Positions 1 through 9,343 of a stretch of 64,000 nucleotides of DNA are shown one piece after another. The position numbers and the translations under genes are program-made. The notes under the pieces are model-generated. The model was not told where the DNA came from. It saw only the letters and a list, made by a program, of their open reading frames with translations, and did no database searches. Positions within the stretch are counted from its first letter, which is position 1; each line of letters begins with the position of its first letter. Source of the stretch: Lachnospiraceae bacterium (GTDB lineage: Bacteria; Bacillota; Clostridia; Lachnospirales; Lachnospiraceae). The stretch lies in contig JAFUFI010000002.1 in assembly GCA_017469945.1 (NCBI GenBank), positions 124,001-188,000 on the forward strand, given 5' to 3'.

Positions 1-82
1 GAAAGCCTTAGGCTAATTTGTTACAATCTGAATGTATCGTGGGATAGGAAACTGAATCTTTTCCAAAACCCGGGGAGGACGC

Positions 83-523
83 ATGACTGATAAAGAATTA
101 AGGAAACTATCAAGGCAAGACCTTTTACAGCTTTTAATCGCCCAGGGACGCGAGGCTGCAAGCATCGAAGAGCAGCTTAAAGAAGCTAAATATAACGAAC
201 AGAGACAGTTCGACAGTAACGAAAGATTAAGAGACCGTATCGCTGACAGAGAGGAAACTATAGAGCATCTCAAAGAAAAGCTTACCGGCAAGGACGAAAA
301 GCTCAACGAGAAAGACCGCGAGATCGCAGAGCTTAAGGATCAGATAGCGATGCTTAAGGCAAACGGATTCTCAGCCGACGGGACCGGAATGATAGACGGA
401 AACAGACCCCTTGGGTCTATCGCGGAAGCCGCCCTTGCACTTAACGATGTATTCGCTGCAGCACAAAAAGCTGCTGATATGTATATAGCAAACGCCAAGA
501 GGATTGCCGAGGGAGATAACTAG
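83..523 (+). CDS. Coiled-coil protein at head of surface-fibre locus
   Basis: A 146-residue soluble protein with no signal peptide. Residues about 5-95 are rich in Lys, Glu, Leu and Gln in heptad-like spacing and should form a long coiled coil; the tail (about 110-146) is Ala-rich and helical. The start is supported by GGGGAGGA at 73-80. It ends two bases before the signal peptidase gene, so the two are co-transcribed. I do not recognise a functional family. The location suggests a cytoplasmic scaffold or assembly helper for the fibre locus, which is inference only. Confidence 0.8.
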   Translation: MTDKELRKLSRQDLLQLLIAQGREAASIEEQLKEAKYNEQRQFDSNERLRDRIADREETIEHLKEKLTGKDEKLNEKDREIAELKDQIAMLKANGFSADGTGMIDGNRPLGSIAEAALALNDVFAAAQKAADMYIANAKRIAEGDN

Positions 524-525
524 CA

Positions 526-1101
526 ATGGCATTTGATTCCTTACCTTCATTAAATCAGCTTGAAGCCGAGCTTAAGAGGGAAAAAAGAAAAAAGAATTAC
601 GGACGAGCCCTTCGCAGTACCCTTTTCACACTGCTTGTTGTAGCGGCGGCAGCAATACTGATCGTAGTCTTGTTCCTGCCGGTTTTACAGATTACCGGAG
701 CTTCGATGTCACCGAACCTTAAAAACGGAGACGTAGCGGTAGCGGTAAATGTTAAAAACTACGAGGTCGGCGAAATAATCGCTTTCTACTATAACAACCA
801 GCTGATGGTTAAGAGAGTAGTGGGAGTCGGAGGAGATGAGATAAACATCGACAAAGACGGAGTCGTTTACAGAAACGGCGAGATGCTTCCGGAAAGCTAT
901 CTTACAGAGAAAAGCGCCGGAACAAGCGATATTGAATATCCCTACACCGTTCCCGATGAACAGTATTTTGTACTGGGAGACAACAGGTACATGAGTATCG
1001 ACAGCAGAGTTTCCACAGTAGGTTGTATAGACAAATCTCTGGTAGCCGGAAGAGTATTCTTCAGAATATGGCCCTTTAAATCTTTCGGTCTTATCAAATA
1101 A
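526..1101 (+). CDS. lepB: Signal peptidase I (S26A, Ser/Lys type)
   Basis: Membrane-bound type I signal peptidase that cleaves signal peptides from exported proteins on the outer face of the membrane. 191 residues: a basic cytoplasmic N-terminus, one membrane segment at about 33-54, then the catalytic Ser in GASMSP (Ser60) and the general-base Lys in MVKRVVG (Lys96). The conserved GDNRYMSIDSR box lies near residues 150-160. It sits directly before the giant adhesin and major pilin genes, as dedicated signal peptidases do in many Gram-positive pilus islands, so a role in pilin maturation is likely. It differs from the second signal peptidase of this locus, which has His instead of Lys. Confidence 0.93.
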   Translation: MAFDSLPSLNQLEAELKREKRKKNYGRALRSTLFTLLVVAAAAILIVVLFLPVLQITGASMSPNLKNGDVAVAVNVKNYEVGEIIAFYYNNQLMVKRVVGVGGDEINIDKDGVVYRNGEMLPESYLTEKSAGTSDIEYPYTVPDEQYFVLGDNRYMSIDSRVSTVGCIDKSLVAGRVFFRIWPFKSFGLIK

Positions 1102-1151
1102 CAGTTATTTACTTGTTGGTTTTAAGTCTTCTTTAAGGAGGAAGCAGCAAT

Positions 1152-4100
1152 ATGAAATTTTCGATAAGAGAGCAGGCTGCGAAAGTACTGAGCAAGAGAA
1201 AAAAGCATAGCATATATGTCCTTTCGGTTTCGATTGCCGCAGTATTTACGGTTGTTGGCGTAGTATATGGACTCACCAGACCCGGACGCGCTTTTTCAAG
1301 TCTTCAAAAGACATTGGAGTGCAACGCGCAGGCACATACCCACACAGCCGAATGCTATGATGCTGAAGGAAATCTTATATGCGGAATGGCGGATTACTTC
1401 GCACACGTACACGATCCCGAGCTTTGCTATGACGAAAACGGCGATCTTGTATGTCCTCTTCCCGAGATCATCCCTCATGAGCATGATGACAGCTGCTACA
1501 TCGAGAGACTTGAGCTTATTTGCGGTATAGAAGAGGGACAGGTTGTAGACAGAAACGGAAATCCCGTTTTTGACGAAGCCGGAAATCCTCTTTTTGACAT
1601 AAATGCTGTTCCGGAAATCGGAAGCATTGAAATTCTGGGAACTGTTGAAGATGTCACCGAAGCCGAGGTAACCGAAGAAACTGATGCAAATCAGGAGGTT
1701 ACCGAGGAGGGTGATAATCTCGAAGCAGCAGGAGAGGCTTCAGAAGAAGCTTCAGAAGAAGCTCCCGCTGCAGACGTTACTGAGGGAACCACCGAAAACG
1801 GTGACAGTAACGCTCCGGCACCCGACGATACTTCCGCCGAGGGAACCCCTGCTGAGGGTGCTCCCGCAGAGGAAACGGGTATAGATGAAACAAACAGTCA
1901 GGAGACTCCTGCAGAGACTACAACTCCCGACATCATCGAAGAGACCGTTGACCTCGGCGGCGCAGGTGCCGATATCGCAGAAGGCGGATACACCACTCAC
2001 GTACATACTGCTGACTGCTACCGCGTTGTTAAAGAACTTGTTTGCAACATCCCCGCTCTTCACGTACACACAGCTGACTGCTACGACGAGGACGGAAAGC
2101 TTATCTGCGGACAGCTCCAGCTTTCACAGCACGTACACGGCGAAGAGTGCTTCGTATACGAAGAGAAGACCGTTACCAAGACCGCAGTTGCCGGCGACTA
2201 CACCATCACCGCAACCTACGGCGCAAGCGCAAAGATCCCTTCGAAGGCAGAGCTCAGAGCTTACATAGTTCAGCCCGAAACCGAAGCTTACAACAATGAC
2301 CTTGAACTTACAAAGCAGACCGCCGGAGAAGATGCAGAAGTAGAAGCAATCATCAACATCGGATTCTATTTAGGAGATAAGGAATATGAGCCTGAAGGAC
2401 CCGTTGATGTAAAAATCACCTTAAATAAAGAAAACTTCAGCACCGGCGATGATGTAACGATCCTTCATATTAAGGATGACAACAATGTTGAAACCCTCGA
2501 GTCCACAGTTGATGAAAGTAACGCAACAACAATTTCGACGGATTCATTCTCTGACTTTATAATTCTTAAAAGTGAAAAGAAATTTGAAGTTAATCGTTAT
2601 TATGGAAAATATTGGCTTGGACTTATAGATGGAAGTAATAGTTTTTCTTCTGATACGTTTAGCAAACTAAGAACATACAAGGGCGAAAGCTATTCCAACT
2701 TCCTTGGCGAAGCTGCTTACTTCCACATAGTTGCATTTAATAATTACTATGGAACCGGAACCGACGTTTGCGGCAACCTTTGCGTTAAAAACTTAATGAT
2801 GATGTCGGAATCAGGTACTAAAAACTGGCCTTATGAGGCAACATATATTCAAAATATTGATGCAAATGCAGTATTAAGCCCAAGGCCAGGAAGAAACACA
2901 GAAGGTTCGGTAGTTGTTTTTGGCCCGGATGTTGAACTCGAAACTTATGATAATGGCAATCAGATTAAGGTTAATGGTGTTGCTATTGAAAATCCAAGTT
3001 CTATTTATATAGAAGATGGGGTTCACAGATTTGTTGATCTTGAGTCAATGAGACTCAAGATACAAAAGATTAGCAATGATCTTGCACTTACTAAGGATGG
3101 CGGAGCAACCATCACTTATGGAGGCAACGACTGGAAAAACGTTATTAAACTTGAAGAGGCTAATGGAGCCGGATACATCACATTAGATGCTATAGAGTTT
3201 ATGGAGAAGATTGCCGGAAATACTCTTAAACTTGATGGCTTTTCAGATTCAGGAAACGGAACACTTGTAATTAATATAGATTGCAAGAATGTTCCGGATA
3301 AGGGAACAATTACGTTACCTCAAGAGTCTGTAATGTGTGTTGACGGATCAATGGCAGATACAGGTGAAGCTTTCGATCATAAGCATGGTAAGGTTATTTG
3401 GAACTTTATAAATGCTGACGGAAAAACTATAGTGGCTCCCGGCCGTATGCATGGCGTGATTATTGCTCCTGATTCAACATTCATTGCGAAGGGTAACCTT
3501 CAGGGACAGATTATAGCTTATAACGTATATACGGAAGGTGAAACCCACAGATCGTTCTTTATCGGAACGACACTTCCCGTTGCTACAGAGCTCACTTTCC
3601 AGAAAACTGTAGCCGGAGTTACTCCTGATCCTAATCAGAAGTTTACTTTCTCTCTTTCAGAGTATAAGAACAAGAAGTGGGTAGAAATACAAACTGCACA
3701 GAACTCCGGAAAAGATATCGTTTTTGAGGATCTTGTTTATGAAAACGAATCCGATTTGGGAACTCATTGGTACAAGGTTACCGAGGTTGATAAAAGCGGA
3801 GATACTGATACAGACAAGTATATCTACGACACAAAGCTTTTCGTCCTTAAAACAGAAGTTACCTTTAATGTTTCATCATCAAAATACGAGGCAACCAGTG
3901 AAACATTTGAAATCAAGTCTGATGCAGATATAACGTATGATGCCAATAAGAATATTGTTGGAGTAAGCTCATCTGCAGTATCGATTACTGATGATAGCCA
4001 GAAAGCCTTTGACAATACTCCAAAGTATACAAAGATATCTGTAACCAAGAAATGGGAAGATTATCAGGGTGTAGAACTTATAGATGATTTACCTGATTCA

Positions 4101-5420
4101 CTTACAGTTTACCTGTATAGGTCGAAGAATAGTGGGGAGGGAGATGTTGCTGATGTAACCGGTCTAACACCTTTTGAGACTGTAGAACTAAACGCAGCTA
4201 ACAACTGGACCTACACTTGGGATAAGCTTCTTACAAAAGATGAAACTGACGGAAAGAAGTTTGTATACTTCGTAACCGAGGCAGATACCATTGGATTTGA
4301 GGCAGTAAGCAGAAGCCGCGATTCATGGTTCATTCAGGGAACTCAGGAATTCGTTAATAAGAAGAACCTAGAGAATACCTACATCGAAATCGACAAGCAG
4401 TTCTTCGGATTTAACTTAAACGGAGAAAAGACTCTCCTTGATAACCCTGATCCCAAGAATGATCCGGATGCATACATCAAGGTTAGACTTGATCAGATAC
4501 AGGTTGATGCCGATGGTAACGAAATTGGTAAACCTGTTGCTTATTCCGGATCCTGCAAGATTTCAGGAAATGCTACAACCATCACAGATGGAGTATTCAA
4601 GATTACTGCACGTGATGGATGGAAGATGAAGATTGATGAACTTCCTAAGGTAGTAGTTGATAAAAACGGTAACATTTCTTACTACAAGTACCTGGTAACC
4701 GAGCTTGAGTGTTCATTAGGATATGGTGTAGATGGCGAGCCTATCTGCAGAGGAACTGAAGAGACTGATACCGACGGAAACGTATTTACACTCTTTACCT
4801 TAAAGAATATCCTCTTACCTACCGAGCTTGAGATTGACAAGAAGTGGTTCACATACCTTGGAACTCCAGATTCTTTACAGACAAGCGACACCACTGATGT
4901 AACAATCGATGTTGGACTAAATAGAGTTGCTAAAGATGGAACAGCTACAGAGATCGGAACGATTACTGTAGGAGCCCTTAGCTACAAGGTATCGGCAAAA
5001 ACTGTTAACCAGGCCTTTGAAGTAACCGGCGTAACCGAGAACAATGCTCCCAAGAAATGGGCAGTAAAGGTTACAAAGCTTCCTGCTTACTACGTGGCAA
5101 CAGATGCTGATGGAAAGACATACCTTGAAAAGTACAGCTACAAAGTATCGGAGAAGGCGATAAGTATTTCAGATTACACACTTGTTGATTTAGCTGTATC
5201 CGACGGAGAAAAAAATATTATAATCCCCGGCAGCGTACTTGATTCAAACCTTAAGGATGACGGAACTTACAGCACTATCGTAATCAACAACCGTTCAACC
5301 TCAACCTTCCAGCTTCCCGAAACCGGCGGAAGAGGAAGAAACTTCACAGCGTTCTATATAGTAGGTGCATTAATGCTTCTTGGCTCAGTTGCCCTGCTTA
5401 TATACAGAAAAAGATTATAA
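1152..5420 (+). CDS. Giant LPXTG surface adhesin, probable pilus tip subunit
   Basis: 1422 residues. An N-terminal membrane/signal segment lies at about 20-40. Three His/Cys motifs of the form HxHxxxCY...LxC follow at about 62-124. An acidic Thr/Glu/Ala-rich linker (about 160-280) precedes three more such motifs (about 283-336). Residues about 480-800 look like a choice-of-anchor-A adhesion domain, with the characteristic MHGVIIAPDS segment near its end. Several Cna-B or Spy0128-like isopeptide domains follow. The C-terminus has LPETGG, a hydrophobic helix and a KRL tail, the classical sorting signal for sortase. The RBS is AAGGAGGA just upstream. Size, position ahead of the major pilin and the class C sortase downstream support a tip adhesin. 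Its ligand cannot be told from sequence. Confidence 0.88.
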   Translation: MKFSIREQAAKVLSKRKKHSIYVLSVSIAAVFTVVGVVYGLTRPGRAFSSLQKTLECNAQAHTHTAECYDAEGNLICGMADYFAHVHDPELCYDENGDLVCPLPEIIPHEHDDSCYIERLELICGIEEGQVVDRNGNPVFDEAGNPLFDINAVPEIGSIEILGTVEDVTEAEVTEETDANQEVTEEGDNLEAAGEASEEASEEAPAADVTEGTTENGDSNAPAPDDTSAEGTPAEGAPAEETGIDETNSQETPAETTTPDIIEETVDLGGAGADIAEGGYTTHVHTADCYRVVKELVCNIPALHVHTADCYDEDGKLICGQLQLSQHVHGEECFVYEEKTVTKTAVAGDYTITATYGASAKIPSKAELRAYIVQPETEAYNNDLELTKQTAGEDAEVEAIINIGFYLGDKEYEPEGPVDVKITLNKENFSTGDDVTILHIKDDNNVETLESTVDESNATTISTDSFSDFIILKSEKKFEVNRYYGKYWLGLIDGSNSFSSDTFSKLRTYKGESYSNFLGEAAYFHIVAFNNYYGTGTDVCGNLCVKNLMMMSESGTKNWPYEATYIQNIDANAVLSPRPGRNTEGSVVVFGPDVELETYDNGNQIKVNGVAIENPSSIYIEDGVHRFVDLESMRLKIQKISNDLALTKDGGATITYGGNDWKNVIKLEEANGAGYITLDAIEFMEKIAGNTLKLDGFSDSGNGTLVINIDCKNVPDKGTITLPQESVMCVDGSMADTGEAFDHKHGKVIWNFINADGKTIVAPGRMHGVIIAPDSTFIAKGNLQGQIIAYNVYTEGETHRSFFIGTTLPVATELTFQKTVAGVTPDPNQKFTFSLSEYKNKKWVEIQTAQNSGKDIVFEDLVYENESDLGTHWYKVTEVDKSGDTDTDKYIYDTKLFVLKTEVTFNVSSSKYEATSETFEIKSDADITYDANKNIVGVSSSAVSITDDSQKAFDNTPKYTKISVTKKWEDYQGVELIDDLPDSLTVYLYRSKNSGEGDVADVTGLTPFETVELNAANNWTYTWDKLLTKDETDGKKFVYFVTEADTIGFEAVSRSRDSWFIQGTQEFVNKKNLENTYIEIDKQFFGFNLNGEKTLLDNPDPKNDPDAYIKVRLDQIQVDADGNEIGKPVAYSGSCKISGNATTITDGVFKITARDGWKMKIDELPKVVVDKNGNISYYKYLVTELECSLGYGVDGEPICRGTEETDTDGNVFTLFTLKNILLPTELEIDKKWFTYLGTPDSLQTSDTTDVTIDVGLNRVAKDGTATEIGTITVGALSYKVSAKTVNQAFEVTGVTENNAPKKWAVKVTKLPAYYVATDADGKTYLEKYSYKVSEKAISISDYTLVDLAVSDGEKNIIIPGSVLDSNLKDDGTYSTIVINNRSTSTFQLPETGGRGRNFTAFYIVGALMLLGSVALLIYRKRL

Positions 5421-5456
5421 ACTGATTTATTTCATTAGGAGAAAAGGAGACAAAAA

Positions 5457-7052
5457 ATGAAGAAGAAGATTATTTCAATCGTTCTTTCAGTCATGATGTG
5501 CTTAGGCGCTTCAATGACCGCATTCGCTGCAGATACCACAGCAAATGCAACTGCAGGAGCCGGCAGTAATGCCGCGACTTCAATTGTACATACTTATGAC
5601 GCATATCAGATCTTTACCGGATCATATGACGATGCAAGACAGGAGTTTACCGACATCCAGTTTGGTGCCAGCGTAAACGATGCACTGATTGCAGCTCTTG
5701 ATACTGAACTTGGTATCGCCACCCCTGAAACCGATTCAAGAAGACATGCAATGCAGATCGCAAAGGCTCTCAGCGCGATTCAGAGCGATTCAGTACAGGC
5801 TGAGAAGATTGCAGCTATTGTTGCAGCAAACGTAACTGCAGGAACTCAGGTTAAAGTTGACCAGGTTACCGGATACGGATATTACCTCATCGTAGATACC
5901 ACTCCTCTTACCGGTGATGAAGCTGTATATCTTGACAGATCACAGCTTCAGGTTGTTCTTAACGGTGTTGTAAAGATTAATGAGAAGCGTGATAACATCA
6001 CCATCGAGAAGAAGGTTAAGGATATCAACGATTCAATCGAAGTTAGTTACTCAGAGTGGCAGGATTCTGCAGACTATGATGTAAATGACGAGATTCCTTT
6101 CCAGCTTACCGGTACTCTTCCTAATGATTACGATCTTTACTCAGAGTATGAGTATGTATTCACCGATGAAGCTTCCGCAGGTCTTGATTTCAAGGCTGAT
6201 ACTGTAGAAGTATTCGCTGATACTGCTAAGATTGATGCTTCTGAGTACACTGTTGTTGTTGATACTAACGGACATTCTTTCCAGGTTAAATTTGCAGATC
6301 TCAAGAAGGTAAAGTCAGCAACTATTACCAAGGATACAAAGATCAGAGTAGAGTATAAGGCAGTTCTTAACGGAACAAATGTTGTTTACGGCGTAAAGGG
6401 TAACCCCAACAAGGCACGTATCGAGTTCGATAACAAGACCGGCGGAAAAGGAAAGACTCCTTGGGATACCGTAATCGTATTCTCATTCAAGACCCAGATC
6501 AACAAGGTTGACCAGAACGAAGATCCTCTTGCAGGCGCTGAGTTCAAGATTGAGAAGCTTTCAGCTACTTTAACTAACGGAAAGTATGTTGTAAATAAGG
6601 ACGTAGACGGCAAAGAAATCGTTATTAAGACTCTTACCGTAACCCTTAATGATGCAGGAACCGAGTTCAGCGCAAAGGGACTTGATGACGGTGTTTACAA
6701 GATCACCGAGACCAAGACTCCTGAAAGCTTCAACTCAATCGATCCTATCTACTTCGCAGTAGTTGCTGAGCATGATGAGGATGCAGCAGATCCTAAGCTT
6801 ACCAAGCTTGATGTTACCGACCTTGACGGAAAGTCAATCGTTAAAGCTAACAACAACCTTGGAACTTTCGATATCAATAAAGAGAATCAGGAATCAATTG
6901 ACACCACCATTATCAACCAGTATGGTGTAGTTCTTCCTTCAACCGGTGGTATCGGTACCACAATCTTCTACATCGTAGGCGGTGTTCTTGTTGTAGGAGC
7001 AGTTGTTCTTCTCATTGTTAGAAGAAAGATGGGAACAACAGAAGAGGAATAA
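5457..7052 (+). CDS. Major fimbrial subunit, LPXTG pilin with isopeptide domains
   Basis: 531 residues, SpaH/EbpB/FimA-like shaft pilin. A clear signal peptide ends at about residue 25 (FAADTT). An N-terminal pilin domain leads to a Lys-rich stretch (VVKINEKRDNITIEKKV, about 171-187), where the pilin-motif lysine used in subunit linkage would be expected, although a canonical YPK is not seen. Cna-B-like domains follow, the last with the E-box YKITETKTP. The C-terminus carries LPSTGG, a hydrophobic helix and RRKMG. Strong RBS (AAGGAG). Codon use is more uniform and optimised than in neighbours, as expected for an abundant structural protein. A stable hairpin follows the stop and probably sets its mRNA apart from the sortase gene. 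Confidence 0.92.
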   Translation: MKKKIISIVLSVMMCLGASMTAFAADTTANATAGAGSNAATSIVHTYDAYQIFTGSYDDARQEFTDIQFGASVNDALIAALDTELGIATPETDSRRHAMQIAKALSAIQSDSVQAEKIAAIVAANVTAGTQVKVDQVTGYGYYLIVDTTPLTGDEAVYLDRSQLQVVLNGVVKINEKRDNITIEKKVKDINDSIEVSYSEWQDSADYDVNDEIPFQLTGTLPNDYDLYSEYEYVFTDEASAGLDFKADTVEVFADTAKIDASEYTVVVDTNGHSFQVKFADLKKVKSATITKDTKIRVEYKAVLNGTNVVYGVKGNPNKARIEFDNKTGGKGKTPWDTVIVFSFKTQINKVDQNEDPLAGAEFKIEKLSATLTNGKYVVNKDVDGKEIVIKTLTVTLNDAGTEFSAKGLDDGVYKITETKTPESFNSIDPIYFAVVAEHDEDAADPKLTKLDVTDLDGKSIVKANNNLGTFDINKENQESIDTTIINQYGVVLPSTGGIGTTIFYIVGGVLVVGAVVLLIVRRKMGTTEEE

Positions 7053-7094
7053 TCCTCAAAAATAAGATGAAATAAATCATTAATAATTTATATG

Positions 7095-7162
7095 TCCGAG
7101 AAGCTCTTCGGAGCTTTTCGGATAACCGCACAAATAACTGACACCTTCACGCGGTGTGCGGT
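7095..7162 (+). promoter_or_regulatory. Two intergenic hairpins, first with a UUCG tetraloop
   Basis: A 12-bp stem at 7095-7106 and 7111-7122 closes on C(TTCG)G, an exceptionally stable tetraloop. A second structure pairs ACCGCA (7125-7130) with TGCGGT (7157-7162) and CACC with GGTG inside it. There is no T tract, so this is not a classical terminator. It lies between major pilin and sortase and may act as an mRNA-stabilising or processing barrier that keeps pilin high and sortase low. Confidence 0.6.
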
Positions 7163-7213
7163 GAGCAACGGGAGACCGGCGAAGTTCAGTAGATCAGTAA
7201 GAATGGATAGCTT

Positions 7214-8125
7214 ATGAGTACAGGCGGAGACAGCAAAAGTAAAAAGAAGAAGAGCAAGAAAATTGTTTCTCGTATAATTACAGCAGCTCTGGCCGTACTG
7301 CTTGTAGGCGGACTCGGAGTCATGCTTTATCCGTCGGTTAGCGACTGGTGGAACTCAATGCATGCTTCAAGATCCATTTCGGATTACGTTATGGCGGTGG
7401 AGTCGGTTAATAACGAAGAGATTTCGAGGATGATCGGCCAGGCGAGAAGCTATAACCAGAGGTTAGCCGGAAACCAGCATTTCGATCTCTCGGAGGAAGA
7501 GTACGCAGAGTACGAAAGTCTCCTTGATATATCCGGAACGGGAATTATGGGTTACATCTCAATCCCTTCCATAAACGTATCGCTTCCGATTTACCACGGA
7601 ACCGAAGAAACTGTACTCCAGATCGCAACCGGACACCTCGCGGGATCTTCACTTCCCGTGGGAGGAAAGGGAACACATTCAATAATCTCGGGACACAGAG
7701 GACTTCCTTCCGCTAAGCTTTTTACAGATCTTGATAAACTTGTTGTCGGAGATACATTTGTAATATCGATCCTCAACGAGAATATAACCTACAGAGTCGA
7801 CCAGATAAAAGTCGTACTCCCCGAAGATACTTCGGAACTTGCAATATCCAAAGAAAATGACTACTGTACTCTTGTAACATGCACTCCCTATGGTATCAAT
7901 ACCCACAGGATGCTTGTCAGAGGACACAGAGTTGAAAATGAGGAACAGGAGCTGGTTGTATTTATCACACCCGATGCTTCCAAGGTTCCCAACTATATCG
8001 TAGCTGTATTTATCATCATACCGACCCTTGTTATTATGACTATCGTCTATATGATCTTTACGGCGCAAAAGAAAAGACATTTATCTACATACGAAATACT
8101 CGATGAAGTAAAAGGTAAGAAATAG
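7214..8125 (+). CDS. Class C (pilus-polymerising) sortase
   Basis: 303 residues. Transpeptidase that links LPXTG pilins through lysine side chains outside the membrane. A cytoplasmic Lys-rich tail is followed by a membrane segment at about 18-40, the catalytic domain (about 105-245) with His161 in ISGHRG, Cys223 in TLVTCTPYGINTHR and Arg232, and a second C-terminal membrane helix at about 265-285, typical of class C enzymes. The usual DP(F/W) lid motif is not obvious in the stretch at 88-105. The RBS is weak (GGATAG), which fits low expression relative to the pilin upstream. Substrates are most likely the two LPXTG proteins just before it. Confidence 0.95.
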   Translation: MSTGGDSKSKKKKSKKIVSRIITAALAVLLVGGLGVMLYPSVSDWWNSMHASRSISDYVMAVESVNNEEISRMIGQARSYNQRLAGNQHFDLSEEEYAEYESLLDISGTGIMGYISIPSINVSLPIYHGTEETVLQIATGHLAGSSLPVGGKGTHSIISGHRGLPSAKLFTDLDKLVVGDTFVISILNENITYRVDQIKVVLPEDTSELAISKENDYCTLVTCTPYGINTHRMLVRGHRVENEEQELVVFITPDASKVPNYIVAVFIIIPTLVIMTIVYMIFTAQKKRHLSTYEILDEVKGKK

Positions 8126-8163
8126 TTTTTAAAGCGTTTGCTTTTTTAAAGGAGGATTCTTCC

Positions 8164-9342
8164 ATGAACAAATGGAGAAGCGCAAAAAGTGCATTCATTA
8201 AAAGAATACTAGCTTGCACGCTTGCACTGGGCCTATGCATAGGCGGAGGCTTTTTATCACCGCTCTTTACCGACGCGGCTGATAAGCTTGATCTCGACCA
8301 TGCCTGCAGCCTGAAGACCATCGCTACCTCAAGTACCGACAAGGAGTTTCTTGCGGATGTAGCGAAGGCGGATGTGGTTGTTGACATCTACAAGATCGCC
8401 GATGCAGAGAAAAAGACCGGGTACGATTACTACACCTTTAAGGTTGCGGATGCATACAAGGATAAAGTAAAGATTCCGGATACAACCGATTCAAAGGTTT
8501 GGAGCGATATAGCTCAGGTAGCAGCCGGCATCGTAAAGGACAGCCAAAATACAGCGACGCCCATCACTCCCGATGCAACCGAAAAAGCCGGAAAGGAGAT
8601 TCCCGGATTAAAGGGTGGTCTTTATCTTGTTCTTACAAGAGGAAGCCAGGTTACGGATTACTTCGATGAAACCGAAAGCACCGTAACTGATGCAAACGGC
8701 AATACCACTACCAAAAAGGATATCGTAACCGTTGCTTACGGAGATGCAAACGTTTATAAGTTTGTACCTGAGGTTGTTGCCCTTCCCACAAAGGCTCCGG
8801 ATCCCGTAACCGGAGAGATCAACACTGCAGCCAATACCGATTGGATCTACAGCGCTACGATCAGCCTTAAGCCCTCATGGGAGCCCAGATACGGAAAACT
8901 CAAGATAATCAAGGACCTTCTTACATACGAAAAGAGCGAAGATACCTACTTCATCTTCTCCGTAGACGCCAAAAAGAAGGTTGGGGATGAGATAAAGACA
9001 GTATTTTCAAATGTATATACACTTAGGTTCTCTAAGACAGGAAAAGAAGAGCTTATAATCGATAAGCTTCCCGCAGGATGCGATGTAACCGTAACCGAAG
9101 TTTATTCGGGATGCAATTACAAGCTTGTATCCGATCAAACAAAACAGGTTGTGATCCTTGCGGATGACCTTGTGGAAGTTACTTTTGTAAACGATTATGA
9201 GCACCGTGATAAGCACTGCGGAGCGATCACAAACCACTTCGATCCCGTACTTGATGCGAACGGAAACGTAGTTCTTGATGAAAACGGATTACCTAAATAC
9301 ACATGGTCAAAGTATACGGACAGCAGAGAGGAGACAAACTAA
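8164..9342 (+). CDS. Secreted pilin-like accessory protein without sorting signal
   Basis: 392 residues. The signal/membrane segment at about 14-38 ends near TDAADK. The first half contains a pilin-type domain with the GGLYLV signature; the second half (about 240-345) has a Cna-B or DUF5979-like beta sandwich that ends in VTFVNDYEHRD. No LPXTG or KTGD motif and no C-terminal hydrophobic helix are present, so it is either released, held by the N-terminal segment, or a base/minor subunit. RBS AAAGGAGG at a good distance. It opens the second half of the locus, in which all genes are tightly packed or overlapping. The exact family is uncertain. Confidence 0.75.
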   Translation: MNKWRSAKSAFIKRILACTLALGLCIGGGFLSPLFTDAADKLDLDHACSLKTIATSSTDKEFLADVAKADVVVDIYKIADAEKKTGYDYYTFKVADAYKDKVKIPDTTDSKVWSDIAQVAAGIVKDSQNTATPITPDATEKAGKEIPGLKGGLYLVLTRGSQVTDYFDETESTVTDANGNTTTKKDIVTVAYGDANVYKFVPEVVALPTKAPDPVTGEINTAANTDWIYSATISLKPSWEPRYGKLKIIKDLLTYEKSEDTYFIFSVDAKKKVGDEIKTVFSNVYTLRFSKTGKEELIIDKLPAGCDVTVTEVYSGCNYKLVSDQTKQVVILADDLVEVTFVNDYEHRDKHCGAITNHFDPVLDANGNVVLDENGLPKYTWSKYTDSREETN

Positions 9343-9343
9343 G

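Noticed and set aside
8164..9342. LPXTG signal in the accessory pilin-like protein
   Set aside because: GLPKYTW near the end is not followed by a hydrophobic helix, so it is not a sorting signal.
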